Numbered from the stretch's first letter, positions 8,924 to 17,798 are shown. The stretch: 64,000 nt of DNA from an uncultured Rhodospirillales bacterium (GCA_903835235.1 CAILMF010000003.1:1-64000); one strand, 5' to 3'. The notes: generated by a model from the letters alone, not told the origin. Program-made: numbers and translations.

Positions 8924-10120
8924 ATGGCCCGGCTTGAGGACATCCCGCTGCCGACGCGGACCGCGGTGGACACCATCGAATGCCCGGTCTTCACCACCAC
9001 GCCCTTCGTCACCGGTAGGCCGCTGAACCAGCGCAAGGTCGCCATTGTCAGCAGCGCCGCCCTGGTGCAGCGCGGCGAGCCGCCCTTCCCCTTCGGCAGC
9101 ACGGAGGCGCGCTTCCTGCCCGCCAGCCTGCCGCCCGGCGACCTGCTGATGAGCCATGTCTCGATCAACTACGACCGGCAGGGCTTCGGCCGCGACGCCA
9201 ACGTGGCCTTCCCGCTGGAGCGGCTGCGGGCGCTGGCGGCCGAGGGCCTGGTCGGCGGCCTGGCCGAGACCAACTACACCGTCATGGGCTCTTCGGACCC
9301 CGTGGGCATGGTGGCGGCGGCGGACCAGATCAGCGGCCAGCTGAAGCAGGAAAACGTCGACGCGGTGCTGCTGACCCCGGTCTGACCGCTCTGCACGCGC
9401 GCCGTGAGCGCGCTCGCACACATGCTTGAGGAACGCGGGACGCCGACGGTCGCCATCGCCATTGCGCGGGGCCAGGCCGAACGCACCAGGCCGCCGCGCG
9501 CGCTGTTCGTGCCGTTCCAGCTTGGGCGCCCCATGGGGCATCCGGGGGATGCGGCGTTCCAGCGGCGGGTGCTGCTGGCGGCGCTGGGCCTGCTGGAACG
9601 CACCGACGGGCCGGTGATTTTGGCCGACCATGCCGAGGAAGACCCCAACTGGCAGGATACGCCGGGCTGGGCGCCGCCGCTGCCCGCTGCTACCGCGCCG
9701 TTCAGCGTGGCGGGCTTCGGCGCCGAGCTGGCGGCGCTGCGCCCGGCCTGGGCGCGGGCGCAGGCGCGGTATGGCGGGCGGACCACGGTGGGGTTGGCGG
9801 GGCAGGCGCCGGAAGCCTGGCCGGCCTTCGCCGCCGCGGTGCTGGCCGGCGGGCTGCCCAGCGTGGCGCTGCACCAGACCACCGCGCTGGCGGTGCGCTT
9901 CCTGTGCGACGACATCAAGGCGATGTACGGCGAGGCCGCGGCGGCCGATGGCGCACCGCCTTCCGCCCGGCAGGCCGACCAGTGGTTCTGGCGGCAGACC
10001 CAGGCCGGTGCCCTGCTGCTGGCGCTGCGCGACGTGGCGATGGCCAGCGACAACAACGCGCTGAAGACGGTGGGCGGGCGCTTCTTCGTGCCGGCGCCCT
10101 GGCTGCCGGCGGCGGGGTGA
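8924..10120 (+). CDS. GrdB-like glycine/sarcosine/betaine reductase selenoprotein B family protein; candidate selenoprotein with in-frame TGA(Sec) at 9383-9385
   Basis: ORFs 8924-9385 and 9386-10120 share a frame separated only by TGA; context DAVLLTPV-U-PLCTRAVSALAHMLEERGTPTV; U-x-x-C-T-R as in GrdB; NANVAFPLERLRALAAEG-like region upstream. Confidence 0.82.
9392..9418 (+). promoter_or_regulatory. Candidate bacterial SECIS hairpin downstream of the in-frame UGA
   Basis: TGC-AC-GCGCGC-CGTGA-GCGCGC-TC-GCA: 6-bp perfect upper stem (9397-9402/9408-9413), 5-nt apical loop 9403-9407 containing GU, loop about 20 nt after the UGA. Confidence 0.6.
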
Positions 10121-10125
10121 AACCA

Positions 10126-10149
10126 CTGCCGGCGCATGCGCGCCGGCAG
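10126..10149. terminator. GC-rich hairpin after the GrdB-like gene, possible terminator without U-tract
   Basis: CTGCCGGCGC-ATGC-GCGCCGGCAG, 10-bp perfect stem, 5 nt after the stop codon. Confidence 0.4.
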
Positions 10150-10165
10150 CGGGCGACTAGAATCC

Positions 10166-10245
10166 CTCAGGCGCAGATGAAAGCGCCTGACAACTTGTAG
10201 CGCATTGTTTTGTCGGGTGATTCACGCCTGCGACCATCACACTCC
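10166..10245. repeat. Repeat family C copy
   Basis: CTCAGGCGCAGATGAAAGCGCCTGAC...GTTTTGTCGGGTGATTCACGCCTGCGACCATCACACTCC resembles 41-139. Confidence 0.75.
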
Positions 10246-10250
10246 AGGTG

Positions 10251-10706
10251 CTACCTCACCACATATACATCATAGGTCGGCCCCGCCGGCGGGCGCTGGC
10301 CGACGCCCACGGCGACCACCTTGTTCAGCCAGGCCAGGTCGGCGTCGCCGGTCTCGAAGCGCACGGCGATGCGGAAGTAGTAGCTGGCGGGGTCCACCGC
10401 CTCGCCACGACCGAGCGCGGCGATGACATTAGCGGGGCCGTGGCGGACGCCGCTGTAGTTCATGAAGAAGTGCTGGCCCTTGTCCGTCTTCATCACCAGG
10501 CGGACATCCATGCGGCTGGTGCCGTCGGCCTCCACGCGCAGCCAGTCCGCCGTCGTGCCGGGGACCAGTTCGCCCTTCAGGCTGGGGCCTTCGAAGGTGC
10601 CGCCGGTGACGGGGACCACGCGCAGGTCGGGCGTGGTCATCTGCGGCGCGCCGGCGTGCAGCACCATGCGGAACAGGAATTCGGTATTCAGCGGCAAGGG
10701 CGTCAT
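10251..10706 (-). CDS. DUF3237 domain-containing protein
   Basis: VTGGTFEGPSLKGELVPGTTADWLRVEADGTSRMDVRLVMKTDKGQHFFMNYSGVR. Confidence 0.88.
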   Translation of the reverse strand: MTPLPLNTEFLFRMVLHAGAPQMTTPDLRVVPVTGGTFEGPSLKGELVPGTTADWLRVEADGTSRMDVRLVMKTDKGQHFFMNYSGVRHGPANVIAALGRGEAVDPASYYFRIAVRFETGDADLAWLNKVVAVGVGQRPPAGPTYDVYVVR

Positions 10707-10733
10707 GGCGCGGTTTCCTCCGGTTTGGCGGGC

Positions 10734-10842
10734 AGAGCAATATCCGTTCTGAGGGAATCATCAGAACGGATTTCTTGCTCTGCAACCTATTGAAGCTACA
10801 GCACGAAATCCGCTCACGCTGATCAAGCGTGAGCGGATGCTG
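10734..10842. repeat. Repeat family A, full composite palindromic copy
   Basis: AGAGCAATATCCGTTCTGAGGGAATCATCAGAACGGATTTCTTGCTCT + linker + CAGCACGAAATCCGCTCACGCTGATCAAGCGTGAGCGGATGCTG; near-identical to 46693-46807. Confidence 0.9.
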
Positions 10843-10884
10843 CGGCAGGTTAGCGCCGGAATGGCGCCGGGGGAACGGCGCAGC

Positions 10885-11301
10885 TCAGCGCTGGCGCCAG
10901 GGCAGGCCGGCGGCCTTCCAGCCCGCCACCTGGCCCCTGTGCCCTTCCCCGTCGGGCGGGCCCTCGAAGCCATCGGCCACGTTGAAGGCGTGGACGAAGC
11001 CGGCGGCCTGGGCGGCGGCGCCGGCGGCCATGCTGCGCACGCCACTGCGGCAGATGTAGAACACCTTGTGCTCCGGCGTGACGCCGGCCTGCTTCAGATG
11101 CTCGGCGAAGGCGCCGTTGACCTGCATGCTCGGGTAGACCTGCCAGGGGATCAGCAGCGGCTGCTTGCCGGCGGCGGAAAGGTCGGCCAGGCCGACGAAG
11201 TTCCATTCGGCATCGGTGCGGACATCCACCAGCACGGCCTGTGGGTCGGCCTGCAGGGCCTGCCAGGTTTCCTCGGGGCTGATGTCGGGCACATAGGTCA
11301 T
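10885..11301 (-). CDS. Rhodanese-like domain protein
   Basis: VLVDVRTDAEWNFVG...KVFYICRSGVRSMAAGAAAQAAGF; active-site loop CRSGVRS. Confidence 0.9.
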   Translation of the reverse strand: MTYVPDISPEETWQALQADPQAVLVDVRTDAEWNFVGLADLSAAGKQPLLIPWQVYPSMQVNGAFAEHLKQAGVTPEHKVFYICRSGVRSMAAGAAAQAAGFVHAFNVADGFEGPPDGEGHRGQVAGWKAAGLPWRQR

Positions 11302-11394
11302 GGGCTTTATGCTTCTCCTCGGCCGGCGGAGAATGGGGGCGGTGCGCGGCGGCGACAATGGCCCGGCGGCGCCTTGAGACGAAAGGTGACGTTG

Positions 11395-12102
11395 ATGCGC
11401 TTGGGCATGCTGACCCCCTCCTCCAACACGGTGCTGGAGCCGATGACGGCGGAGATGCTGGCGGGCACCGACCACACCGCGCATTTCGGCCGGTTCCGGG
11501 TGCTGAGCATCGGGCTGGATGCCGGGGCCAACGCGCAGTTCAGCGGCGGGCCGGTGGTGGTGGCGGCGGAGCTGCTGGCGGATGCCAAGGTGGAGTCGCT
11601 GTGCTGGAACGGCACCTCTGGCTCCTGGCTGGGGCTGGCGGCGGACCGCGAGCTGGCGGCGGCCTGCACCGCGGCCACCGGCATTCCCGCCACCACCTGC
11701 ACCCTGGCGCTGATGCAGGCGCTGGCGCTGCTGGGCGCCCGGCGGGTGGCGCTGGTGACGCCCTACCTGGGCAGCGTGCAGCAGGCCATCATCGCCAACC
11801 TGGGCGCGGCCGGGCTGGACTGCGTGGCCGAGCGCCACCTGGAAGACCCCGGCAACTACAGCTTTGCCGAGCACAGCGAAGCCACGGTGGAGCGGCTGGT
11901 GCGGGAAGCCGCGGCGGCGGGGCCGGAGGCGATCATCATCCACTGCACCAATTTCCGCGGCACCCGCCTGGCGGCGCGGCTGGAAGCCGAGCTGGGCTGC
12001 GTGATCCTGGACAGCATCGCCGTCTCGTTATGGGGCGGGCTGCGCGCGGCGGGGGCGGAAACGCGCGGCTTGTCTGGCTGGGGAAGGCTGTTTACTATTT
12101 AA
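11395..12102 (+). CDS. Asp/Glu racemase superfamily, maleate isomerase/arylmalonate decarboxylase-like
   Basis: MRLGMLTPSSNTVLEPMT...SLCWNGTSGSWLG...IIIHCTNFRGT; conserved Cys pair context. Confidence 0.85.
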   Translation: MRLGMLTPSSNTVLEPMTAEMLAGTDHTAHFGRFRVLSIGLDAGANAQFSGGPVVVAAELLADAKVESLCWNGTSGSWLGLAADRELAAACTAATGIPATTCTLALMQALALLGARRVALVTPYLGSVQQAIIANLGAAGLDCVAERHLEDPGNYSFAEHSEATVERLVREAAAAGPEAIIIHCTNFRGTRLAARLEAELGCVILDSIAVSLWGGLRAAGAETRGLSGWGRLFTI

Positions 12103-12178
12103 CCAATGCTGTACCAAAAAGTATTCTTAACCTCTTTTCTGTTGCGTTAAGAGTTAGCGGGGCGTTAGCACTCCGGTC

Positions 12179-13753
12179 ATGCCAGCCGTTGCCAATCCTG
12201 AAGCCCTGCTGAGCTTCGCCACCTGGGGCGTTGGCAATGGCACGCCGATGGTGGTGACCTACAGCTTCGCGGCCGATGGCGGCGGCGGCCTGGGCGCGCC
12301 GCTGGCGGCCGGGAACTGGGCCAGCTTCTCGGCGGCGCAGCAGGCTTCGGCCCGGCAGGCGCTGGACCGATGGGCGGCGGTCTGCGGCGTGCAGTTCGTC
12401 GAGGTGCCGGACACCACCAATGGCGCGGGGGTGGATATCCGCTTCCGGCTGGATGACCTGGGCAGCCTTTCCGTCGCCGGGCTGAGCTATTTCCCGCCCC
12501 TGGGCAATGTGGCGATGAACCTGGCGCTGTTCGGCAACGCCCCGCTGGCGCCGAGCGACCACAACATCGGCTTCACCGTGCTGCTGCATGAGATCGGCCA
12601 TGCGCTGGGGCTGAAGCACCCGTGGGATGGCACCATCCAGCTGGACCCGGCGCTGTGGAATACCGACACGACTGTGATGGCCTACCAGGCCGGCCGTGCC
12701 GGGGTGGCGGAAGTGCCGCGGGCGCTGGACGCGCTGGCGGCGCAGGAGCTTTACGGCATGCACGGCGCTTCGCCCGTGGCGTGGACGTTCGACGAAGCCC
12801 GGCAGGCGGTGTTCGGCCAGGGCACGTTGGCCGATGAGGTGCTGGCGGCGCCGGCGCTTGGCGCGGTGCTGGCCGGCGGCGGCGGCAACGACACGCTGCT
12901 GGGCGGCGCAGGGGTGGATACCGCGCTGTTCGACACGCGGCGGGCCGATGTGGTGGTGAACCTGGGCGCCGGGACGGTGACCCGGGGCGCGGACGCCACC
13001 AGCTTTGCCGGGATCGAGGCGCTGGACTTCCGCGATGGCCACCTGGCGGTGGATGCGGCGGACCCCGCGGCAGTGCTGGCGCGGCTGTACCAGGTGGCGC
13101 TGGGCCGCGCGCCGGATACGCCGGGGCTGGTGGATTGGCTCGGCCGGGTGGAGGCGGGGCTTTCCCTGCATGACGCCGCCGGGCTGTTCCTGCGCAGCCA
13201 GGAATATGTCTCGGCCCATGGCGGGCTGGACGATGCCGGCTTCGCCGCGCTGCTGGCGGCGCATGGCGGCGGCGAGGCGGTGGCGGCGGCGCAGTTGGCG
13301 GCGGGCTGGGACCGCGGCGCGGTGCTGCTGGCGGCGGCCAATGCCGACCCGGTGAAGGCGGCGACCGACGGGCTGCTGGCGGAGGGGCTGTGGGTGCCGA
13401 CCGGCGCCGGCGCCGACGTGGCGCGGCTGTACCAGGTGGTGCTGGGCCGCGCGCCGGATGCGCCAGGTTGGGCGCATTGGGTCGGCGCCTTGCAGCATGG
13501 CGAGATGCTGGCCGAGGTGGCGCAGGATTTCCTGGACAGCGCCGAGTTCCGCCAGGCGCATGCCGGCGCTTCGGCGCCGGAGGTGGTGGCGCTGGCGCTG
13601 GGGCATGTGGGCGAGGCCGACCAGGCGGCGGCGTGGCAGGGGCTGCTGGACGCGGGCGCTTCCCTGGCCTGGGTGCTGACCGAGCTGGCGCAGGACAGCA
13701 CGGTGACGGCGGCGCTGCCTTGGGTATCGGCGGCGGGGATTGTCTTCGCCTGA
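12179..13753 (+). CDS. Serralysin-like zinc metalloprotease with RTX motif and DUF4214 repeats
   Basis: HEIGHALGLKHP zinc motif, GGGGNDTLLGGAGVDTALF RTX-like motif, two RLYQVxLGRAPDxPG segments typical of DUF4214. Confidence 0.85.
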   Translation: MPAVANPEALLSFATWGVGNGTPMVVTYSFAADGGGGLGAPLAAGNWASFSAAQQASARQALDRWAAVCGVQFVEVPDTTNGAGVDIRFRLDDLGSLSVAGLSYFPPLGNVAMNLALFGNAPLAPSDHNIGFTVLLHEIGHALGLKHPWDGTIQLDPALWNTDTTVMAYQAGRAGVAEVPRALDALAAQELYGMHGASPVAWTFDEARQAVFGQGTLADEVLAAPALGAVLAGGGGNDTLLGGAGVDTALFDTRRADVVVNLGAGTVTRGADATSFAGIEALDFRDGHLAVDAADPAAVLARLYQVALGRAPDTPGLVDWLGRVEAGLSLHDAAGLFLRSQEYVSAHGGLDDAGFAALLAAHGGGEAVAAAQLAAGWDRGAVLLAAANADPVKAATDGLLAEGLWVPTGAGADVARLYQVVLGRAPDAPGWAHWVGALQHGEMLAEVAQDFLDSAEFRQAHAGASAPEVVALALGHVGEADQAAAWQGLLDAGASLAWVLTELAQDSTVTAALPWVSAAGIVFA

Positions 13754-13792
13754 GGGCTGTTGCGGGCGCGGGCCTGGCGTATGGTTCCGGGC

Positions 13793-15982
13793 ATGGCAGA
13801 CGTAACCAACTGGCGGGTGGTGCTGGAGCAGGCGGGGTTCGGCGGGCCGAGCTTTGCCGAGGTGGCGCTGTGCGCGGCGGTGGCGCGGGGTGACTGGGCC
13901 GTTCTCGGCGCGGTGAAGCTGGGCGGGGTGGAATTGCCGGGCTTCGCGCTGGGCGCGGGCCCCGGCCGGGTGACGGTGCCGCCCGAGCATTTGGGCACCG
14001 TGCGCGGCGCGGTGCTGCGGGCGCTGCTGCTGGGCGCGGTGCCGGGGCTGACGCTTTCGCCGAGCGGGCTGCGGGTGCAGGGCGCAAGGATCAGCGGCGA
14101 GCTGAACCTGGCAGACCAAGGCAGCCGCGACCAGCCCTTGCCGCCGCTGGTGCTGGTAGGCTGCACCGGCGAGACGGAGACGGCGGGCTTCACGCTTGCA
14201 CTTCGCGATGCCTGCCTGCGCGGGCTGAACCTGATAGGCGGCACGCTGGCCGGGTTGGAGGGCCTGCGGCTGCATGTGCAGGGGGAGACCAACCTGCACG
14301 GCGTGACGGTGCTGCCTGGCGGGGCGATCAACCTGATCCGCGCCGACCTGGCCGGGGCGCTGATTGTGCGCGACGCGGACCTGGCCTGGGGCAGGGACGC
14401 GGCCGACGCATGGCTGGTGGCGCCGCCCGCCGCCGGCACGGTGCTGAACTGCAACGGCGCCCGCATCGGCGCCAGCGTGTACCTGCGGCAAACCCGCGCG
14501 GCGGGCCTGCTGGATTTCGTCGGCGCCAGCATCGGCGGCACCCTGGATGCCGATGACGCGGTGCTGCAGGCGCCGGGCGGCGAGGCGCTGAACGCCGACG
14601 GCGCCAGCGTGGCGGGCGGCGTGTTCCTGCGCCGGCTGAAGGCCGAGGGCGCGTTACGCTTCGTCGGCGCCCGCATCGGCGGCGACCTGGCACTTCTCAG
14701 CGCCGATCTGCGGCAGCCCAAGGGCTACGCGCTGAGCTGCGACGGGATGCGGCTCGGCGGCGCTCTGTTCCTCTCGCCGGACGGGCAGCGCAGCCGTGTT
14801 CAGGGGCAAATCCGGCTGCTGGGCGCGGAGATCGGCGGCAACTGCGTGCTGAACGGCGCCGCGCTGACCGGCCCGCCCGGCCAGCCGGCGGTGGATGCGC
14901 ACAGCGCGCGGATCGGCGGCAGCCTGCTCGCCTACCCTGCAGACGGCGAAGTCTGCACCATACAGGGCGGGCTGCATGCCCTCGGCGCGCGGATCGAGGG
15001 CTGGCTGAACCTGCGACAGGCCGTGCTAACGCCGCACCCCGAGGCGCCCAACGACCCGGTGCTGGACCTCCGCCACACCAGCATCGGCAACCGCCTCCAC
15101 CTCCCCGGCCTCGGCGCCGAAAGCCGCGGCGTGGTGGACCTCTCCCACGCCAGCGTCACCCTGCTCGATGACCAGGACGGCCTGGCCTGGGGTCCCGCCA
15201 GCCACGGCGAACCCTCGCGCGACGCCGCCGGCCATCTCACCGGGCTGAAGCTGGTGCTGGACGGCTTCACCTACCAGCGCATCCCGGACCCCGAGCGGGG
15301 CGACTGGGCCGGCCGCGAAGCCTTCCTCAAGCGCCAGTTCGAGGGCACGAGGCCCGAGCCGCGCGACTTCAAGCCGCAGCCCTGGGAGCAACTGATCAAA
15401 ACGCTGCGCATCCAGGGCCATGCCGAACAGGCCGAGCGCTTCGCCCGGATGAAGCGCGACTTCGCCATCGAATGCCGCGCCGAGCACTGGCTGCGGCGCG
15501 GCTGGGGGCGGTTCGTCGGGGTGTTCTTCGGGCATTACTACCATCCGCTCCGCGCGCTGGGCTCCGCCGCCGGCTATGCGCTGCTGGGCATGTTGTTGCT
15601 GGGCGTTGCCAATTACTGCGGGCAGCTGACGAAGAAGCGCAACGACGTGGACCTGACCGCGGCCTCGCTGGGGGTGCTGGCGCCCTTCCCCAGCTATCCG
15701 CCCGGCGCCGCGCCGGCACAGTCCCGCCCGCCGGCCATCCTGGGCGCGGCCGAGGCCTGCTGGGATGGCGTGTCCTTCGGCACGGTGGCGGAGGCGCTGG
15801 GCAGCGCGCTGGACATGATGCTGCCGGTGGTGGACCTGCATCAGGACCAGCGCTGCGAGGTGACCGAGAAGGCCAGCGCGCACGGCTTCTGGGCCTTCCT
15901 GCTGCTGTTCTACAGCGTGTTCGGCTGGGTGGTGTCCTCGCTGGCGGTCATTACCTTCTCGGGCGTGGCGAAGAAGGATTAG
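13793..15982 (+). CDS. Repeat-rich (predicted beta-solenoid-like) membrane-anchored protein, unknown function; paralogue of 22380-24665
   Basis: Repeated GARIGG / GASVAGGVFL / GAEIGGNCVL units; C-terminal TM segments; shares LDGFxxQR...FLxRQF and ...RCEV C-terminal motifs with 22380-24665. Confidence 0.7.
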   Translation: MADVTNWRVVLEQAGFGGPSFAEVALCAAVARGDWAVLGAVKLGGVELPGFALGAGPGRVTVPPEHLGTVRGAVLRALLLGAVPGLTLSPSGLRVQGARISGELNLADQGSRDQPLPPLVLVGCTGETETAGFTLALRDACLRGLNLIGGTLAGLEGLRLHVQGETNLHGVTVLPGGAINLIRADLAGALIVRDADLAWGRDAADAWLVAPPAAGTVLNCNGARIGASVYLRQTRAAGLLDFVGASIGGTLDADDAVLQAPGGEALNADGASVAGGVFLRRLKAEGALRFVGARIGGDLALLSADLRQPKGYALSCDGMRLGGALFLSPDGQRSRVQGQIRLLGAEIGGNCVLNGAALTGPPGQPAVDAHSARIGGSLLAYPADGEVCTIQGGLHALGARIEGWLNLRQAVLTPHPEAPNDPVLDLRHTSIGNRLHLPGLGAESRGVVDLSHASVTLLDDQDGLAWGPASHGEPSRDAAGHLTGLKLVLDGFTYQRIPDPERGDWAGREAFLKRQFEGTRPEPRDFKPQPWEQLIKTLRIQGHAEQAERFARMKRDFAIECRAEHWLRRGWGRFVGVFFGHYYHPLRALGSAAGYALLGMLLLGVANYCGQLTKKRNDVDLTAASLGVLAPFPSYPPGAAPAQSRPPAILGAAEACWDGVSFGTVAEALGSALDMMLPVVDLHQDQRCEVTEKASAHGFWAFLLLFYSVFGWVVSSLAVITFSGVAKKD

Positions 15983-16051
15983 CGCGGGCGGGGCTTTCGC
16001 ACCCGGCCGGGGGCGGGCAGGCTGTGGCGAAAGCAGCGGAGACCGCCCCAG

Positions 16052-17749
16052 ATGACCCAGCCGCAGGATTGGCGCAGCCGCGCCGGCACGCCCTTCACGC
16101 CCGAAAAGCAGCCGGCGCGCGGCAGCCGCGGCATGGTGGTGACCAACCATCCGCTGGCCAGCGCCGCGGGGGCGGAGATGCTGGCCGCCGGCGGCAATGC
16201 GGTGGATGCCGGCGTGGCCAGCCTGTTCGCGCTGACGGTGGTGGAGCCGATGATGGTCGGGCTGCTCGGCGGCGGCATGGCGCATCTGCGGCTGCCCGGC
16301 GGCGAGCACCTGGTGCTGGACAACATGGCGCATGCGCCGCGGGCGGCGACGCCGGGGATGTACAAGCCGGTGAGCCAGGAGTGGCCGGCAGCGCTGGTGA
16401 CGGAGGGGCGGGAGAACGAGGTCGGCGCGACCTCCATCGCCGCGCCGGGCAACCTGCTGGGCTGGACCCAGGCCTTGGCGCGCTTCGGCACGCTGCCGCT
16501 TGGGGATGTGATGGCGCCGGCGATCAGGCTGGCCAGGCGCGGCTTTGCCGCGACGCCGTATCTGGTGGAATGCGTGCGCGAGGCGTCGCGCGACATGGTG
16601 AAGGACGCCGCCATCAGCGCGATCTACCTGCCGGGCGGCGAGCCGATTGCGGTGGGGCATCGGGTGGTGCAGGCCGAATACGCCGCAGCGCTGGAGGTGA
16701 TTGCCGCCGAGGGTGCCGGGGCGGTGCATGGCGGCGCGTTGGGCGCCGCGGTGGTGGCGCATGTGCGCAAGCTGGGCGGCGTGCTGGGGGAGGATGACCT
16801 CGCTGGGTTCCAGGTGCTGGACCGCCAGCCGGTGCGCGGGACGTATCGCGGCGTGGAGGTGGTGGGGCCGCCGCCGCCTTCCTCCGGCGGGGTGCATGTG
16901 GTGCAGATGCTGAACATCCTGGAGGGGTTCGACATCGGCGCGCTTGGCTTCGGCACCGCGGCGACGCTGCATTTGGTGGCGGAGGCGCTGAAGATCGCCT
17001 TTGCCGACCGCGCGGCGGCCACGGCGGACCCGGCCTTCGTGGATGTGCCGGTGGGGCGGTTGCTGTCCAAGGACTACGCGGCGGAACGGCGCGCGGCGAT
17101 TGACCCGGCGCGGGCGCAGCACTGGAAGGCCGCGGTGGCGGCGGGCGAGAGCGCCAACACCACCCATGTGACCGTGGCCGACAACGAGGGCCGGGTGTGG
17201 TGCGCGACGCAGACCATCAACAGCCTGTTCGGCGCCCGCATCTTGATCCCCGGGCTGGGGATGGTGCCGAACAACTACATGGCGCTGTTTGATCCTCGGC
17301 CGGGGAATGCGCTTTCGATTCTGCCGGGCAAGCGGCTGACGACGAGCATGGCGCCGCTGATTCTGCTGAAGGGCGCCAAGCCCTGGGCGGCGCTGGGGCT
17401 GCCGGGGGGCTTGCGGATTTTCGGCAGTGCCATGCAGGCGGTGCTGAACCTGGTGGACCACGGGATGAGCTTGCAGGAAGCGGTGGAAGCACCGCGCGTG
17501 TGGACCCAGGGCCAGGCGCTGGAGGTGGAAGCCGCGGTGCCGGAGGCGGTGCGTGCGGCCTTGGCCGCGATGGGGCACGACGTGGTGGCGCTGCCGCATG
17601 TGGCCGGCGGGATGAACGCGGTGCGGTTTCTCGAAGATGGCGGGCTGGAGGGCGCGGCGTGCTGGCGGGCGGATGGCACCGCCATTGGGCTGGGCGGCGG
17701 GCTGGCGCGGGCGGGGGTGCGGTTCTGGCCGGATGTGCGGCGGGGGTAG
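16052..17749 (+). CDS. Gamma-glutamyltransferase family protein
   Basis: MVVTNHPLASAAGAEMLAAGGNAVDAGVA...ANTTHVTVADNEGRVWCATQTINSLFG nucleophile Thr context. Confidence 0.92.
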   Translation: MTQPQDWRSRAGTPFTPEKQPARGSRGMVVTNHPLASAAGAEMLAAGGNAVDAGVASLFALTVVEPMMVGLLGGGMAHLRLPGGEHLVLDNMAHAPRAATPGMYKPVSQEWPAALVTEGRENEVGATSIAAPGNLLGWTQALARFGTLPLGDVMAPAIRLARRGFAATPYLVECVREASRDMVKDAAISAIYLPGGEPIAVGHRVVQAEYAAALEVIAAEGAGAVHGGALGAAVVAHVRKLGGVLGEDDLAGFQVLDRQPVRGTYRGVEVVGPPPPSSGGVHVVQMLNILEGFDIGALGFGTAATLHLVAEALKIAFADRAAATADPAFVDVPVGRLLSKDYAAERRAAIDPARAQHWKAAVAAGESANTTHVTVADNEGRVWCATQTINSLFGARILIPGLGMVPNNYMALFDPRPGNALSILPGKRLTTSMAPLILLKGAKPWAALGLPGGLRIFGSAMQAVLNLVDHGMSLQEAVEAPRVWTQGQALEVEAAVPEAVRAALAAMGHDVVALPHVAGGMNAVRFLEDGGLEGAACWRADGTAIGLGGGLARAGVRFWPDVRRG

Positions 17750-17798
17750 CGCCGAAATTCCGTCGCGGTTACCGGGGGCGGCGGGTTAGGATGCTGAT

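Noticed and set aside
9404-10120. ORF starting at GTG 9404 as an independent 238-aa gene
   Set aside because: It is in the same frame as 8924-9385, lacks its own convincing RBS/start, and its sequence continues the GrdB-like domain; interpreted as the C-terminal part of a Sec-containing protein.
15026-17599. 857-aa minus-strand ORF
   Set aside because: Antisense to the gamma-glutamyltransferase and repeat/membrane protein genes; His/Arg/Gln-rich artefact.
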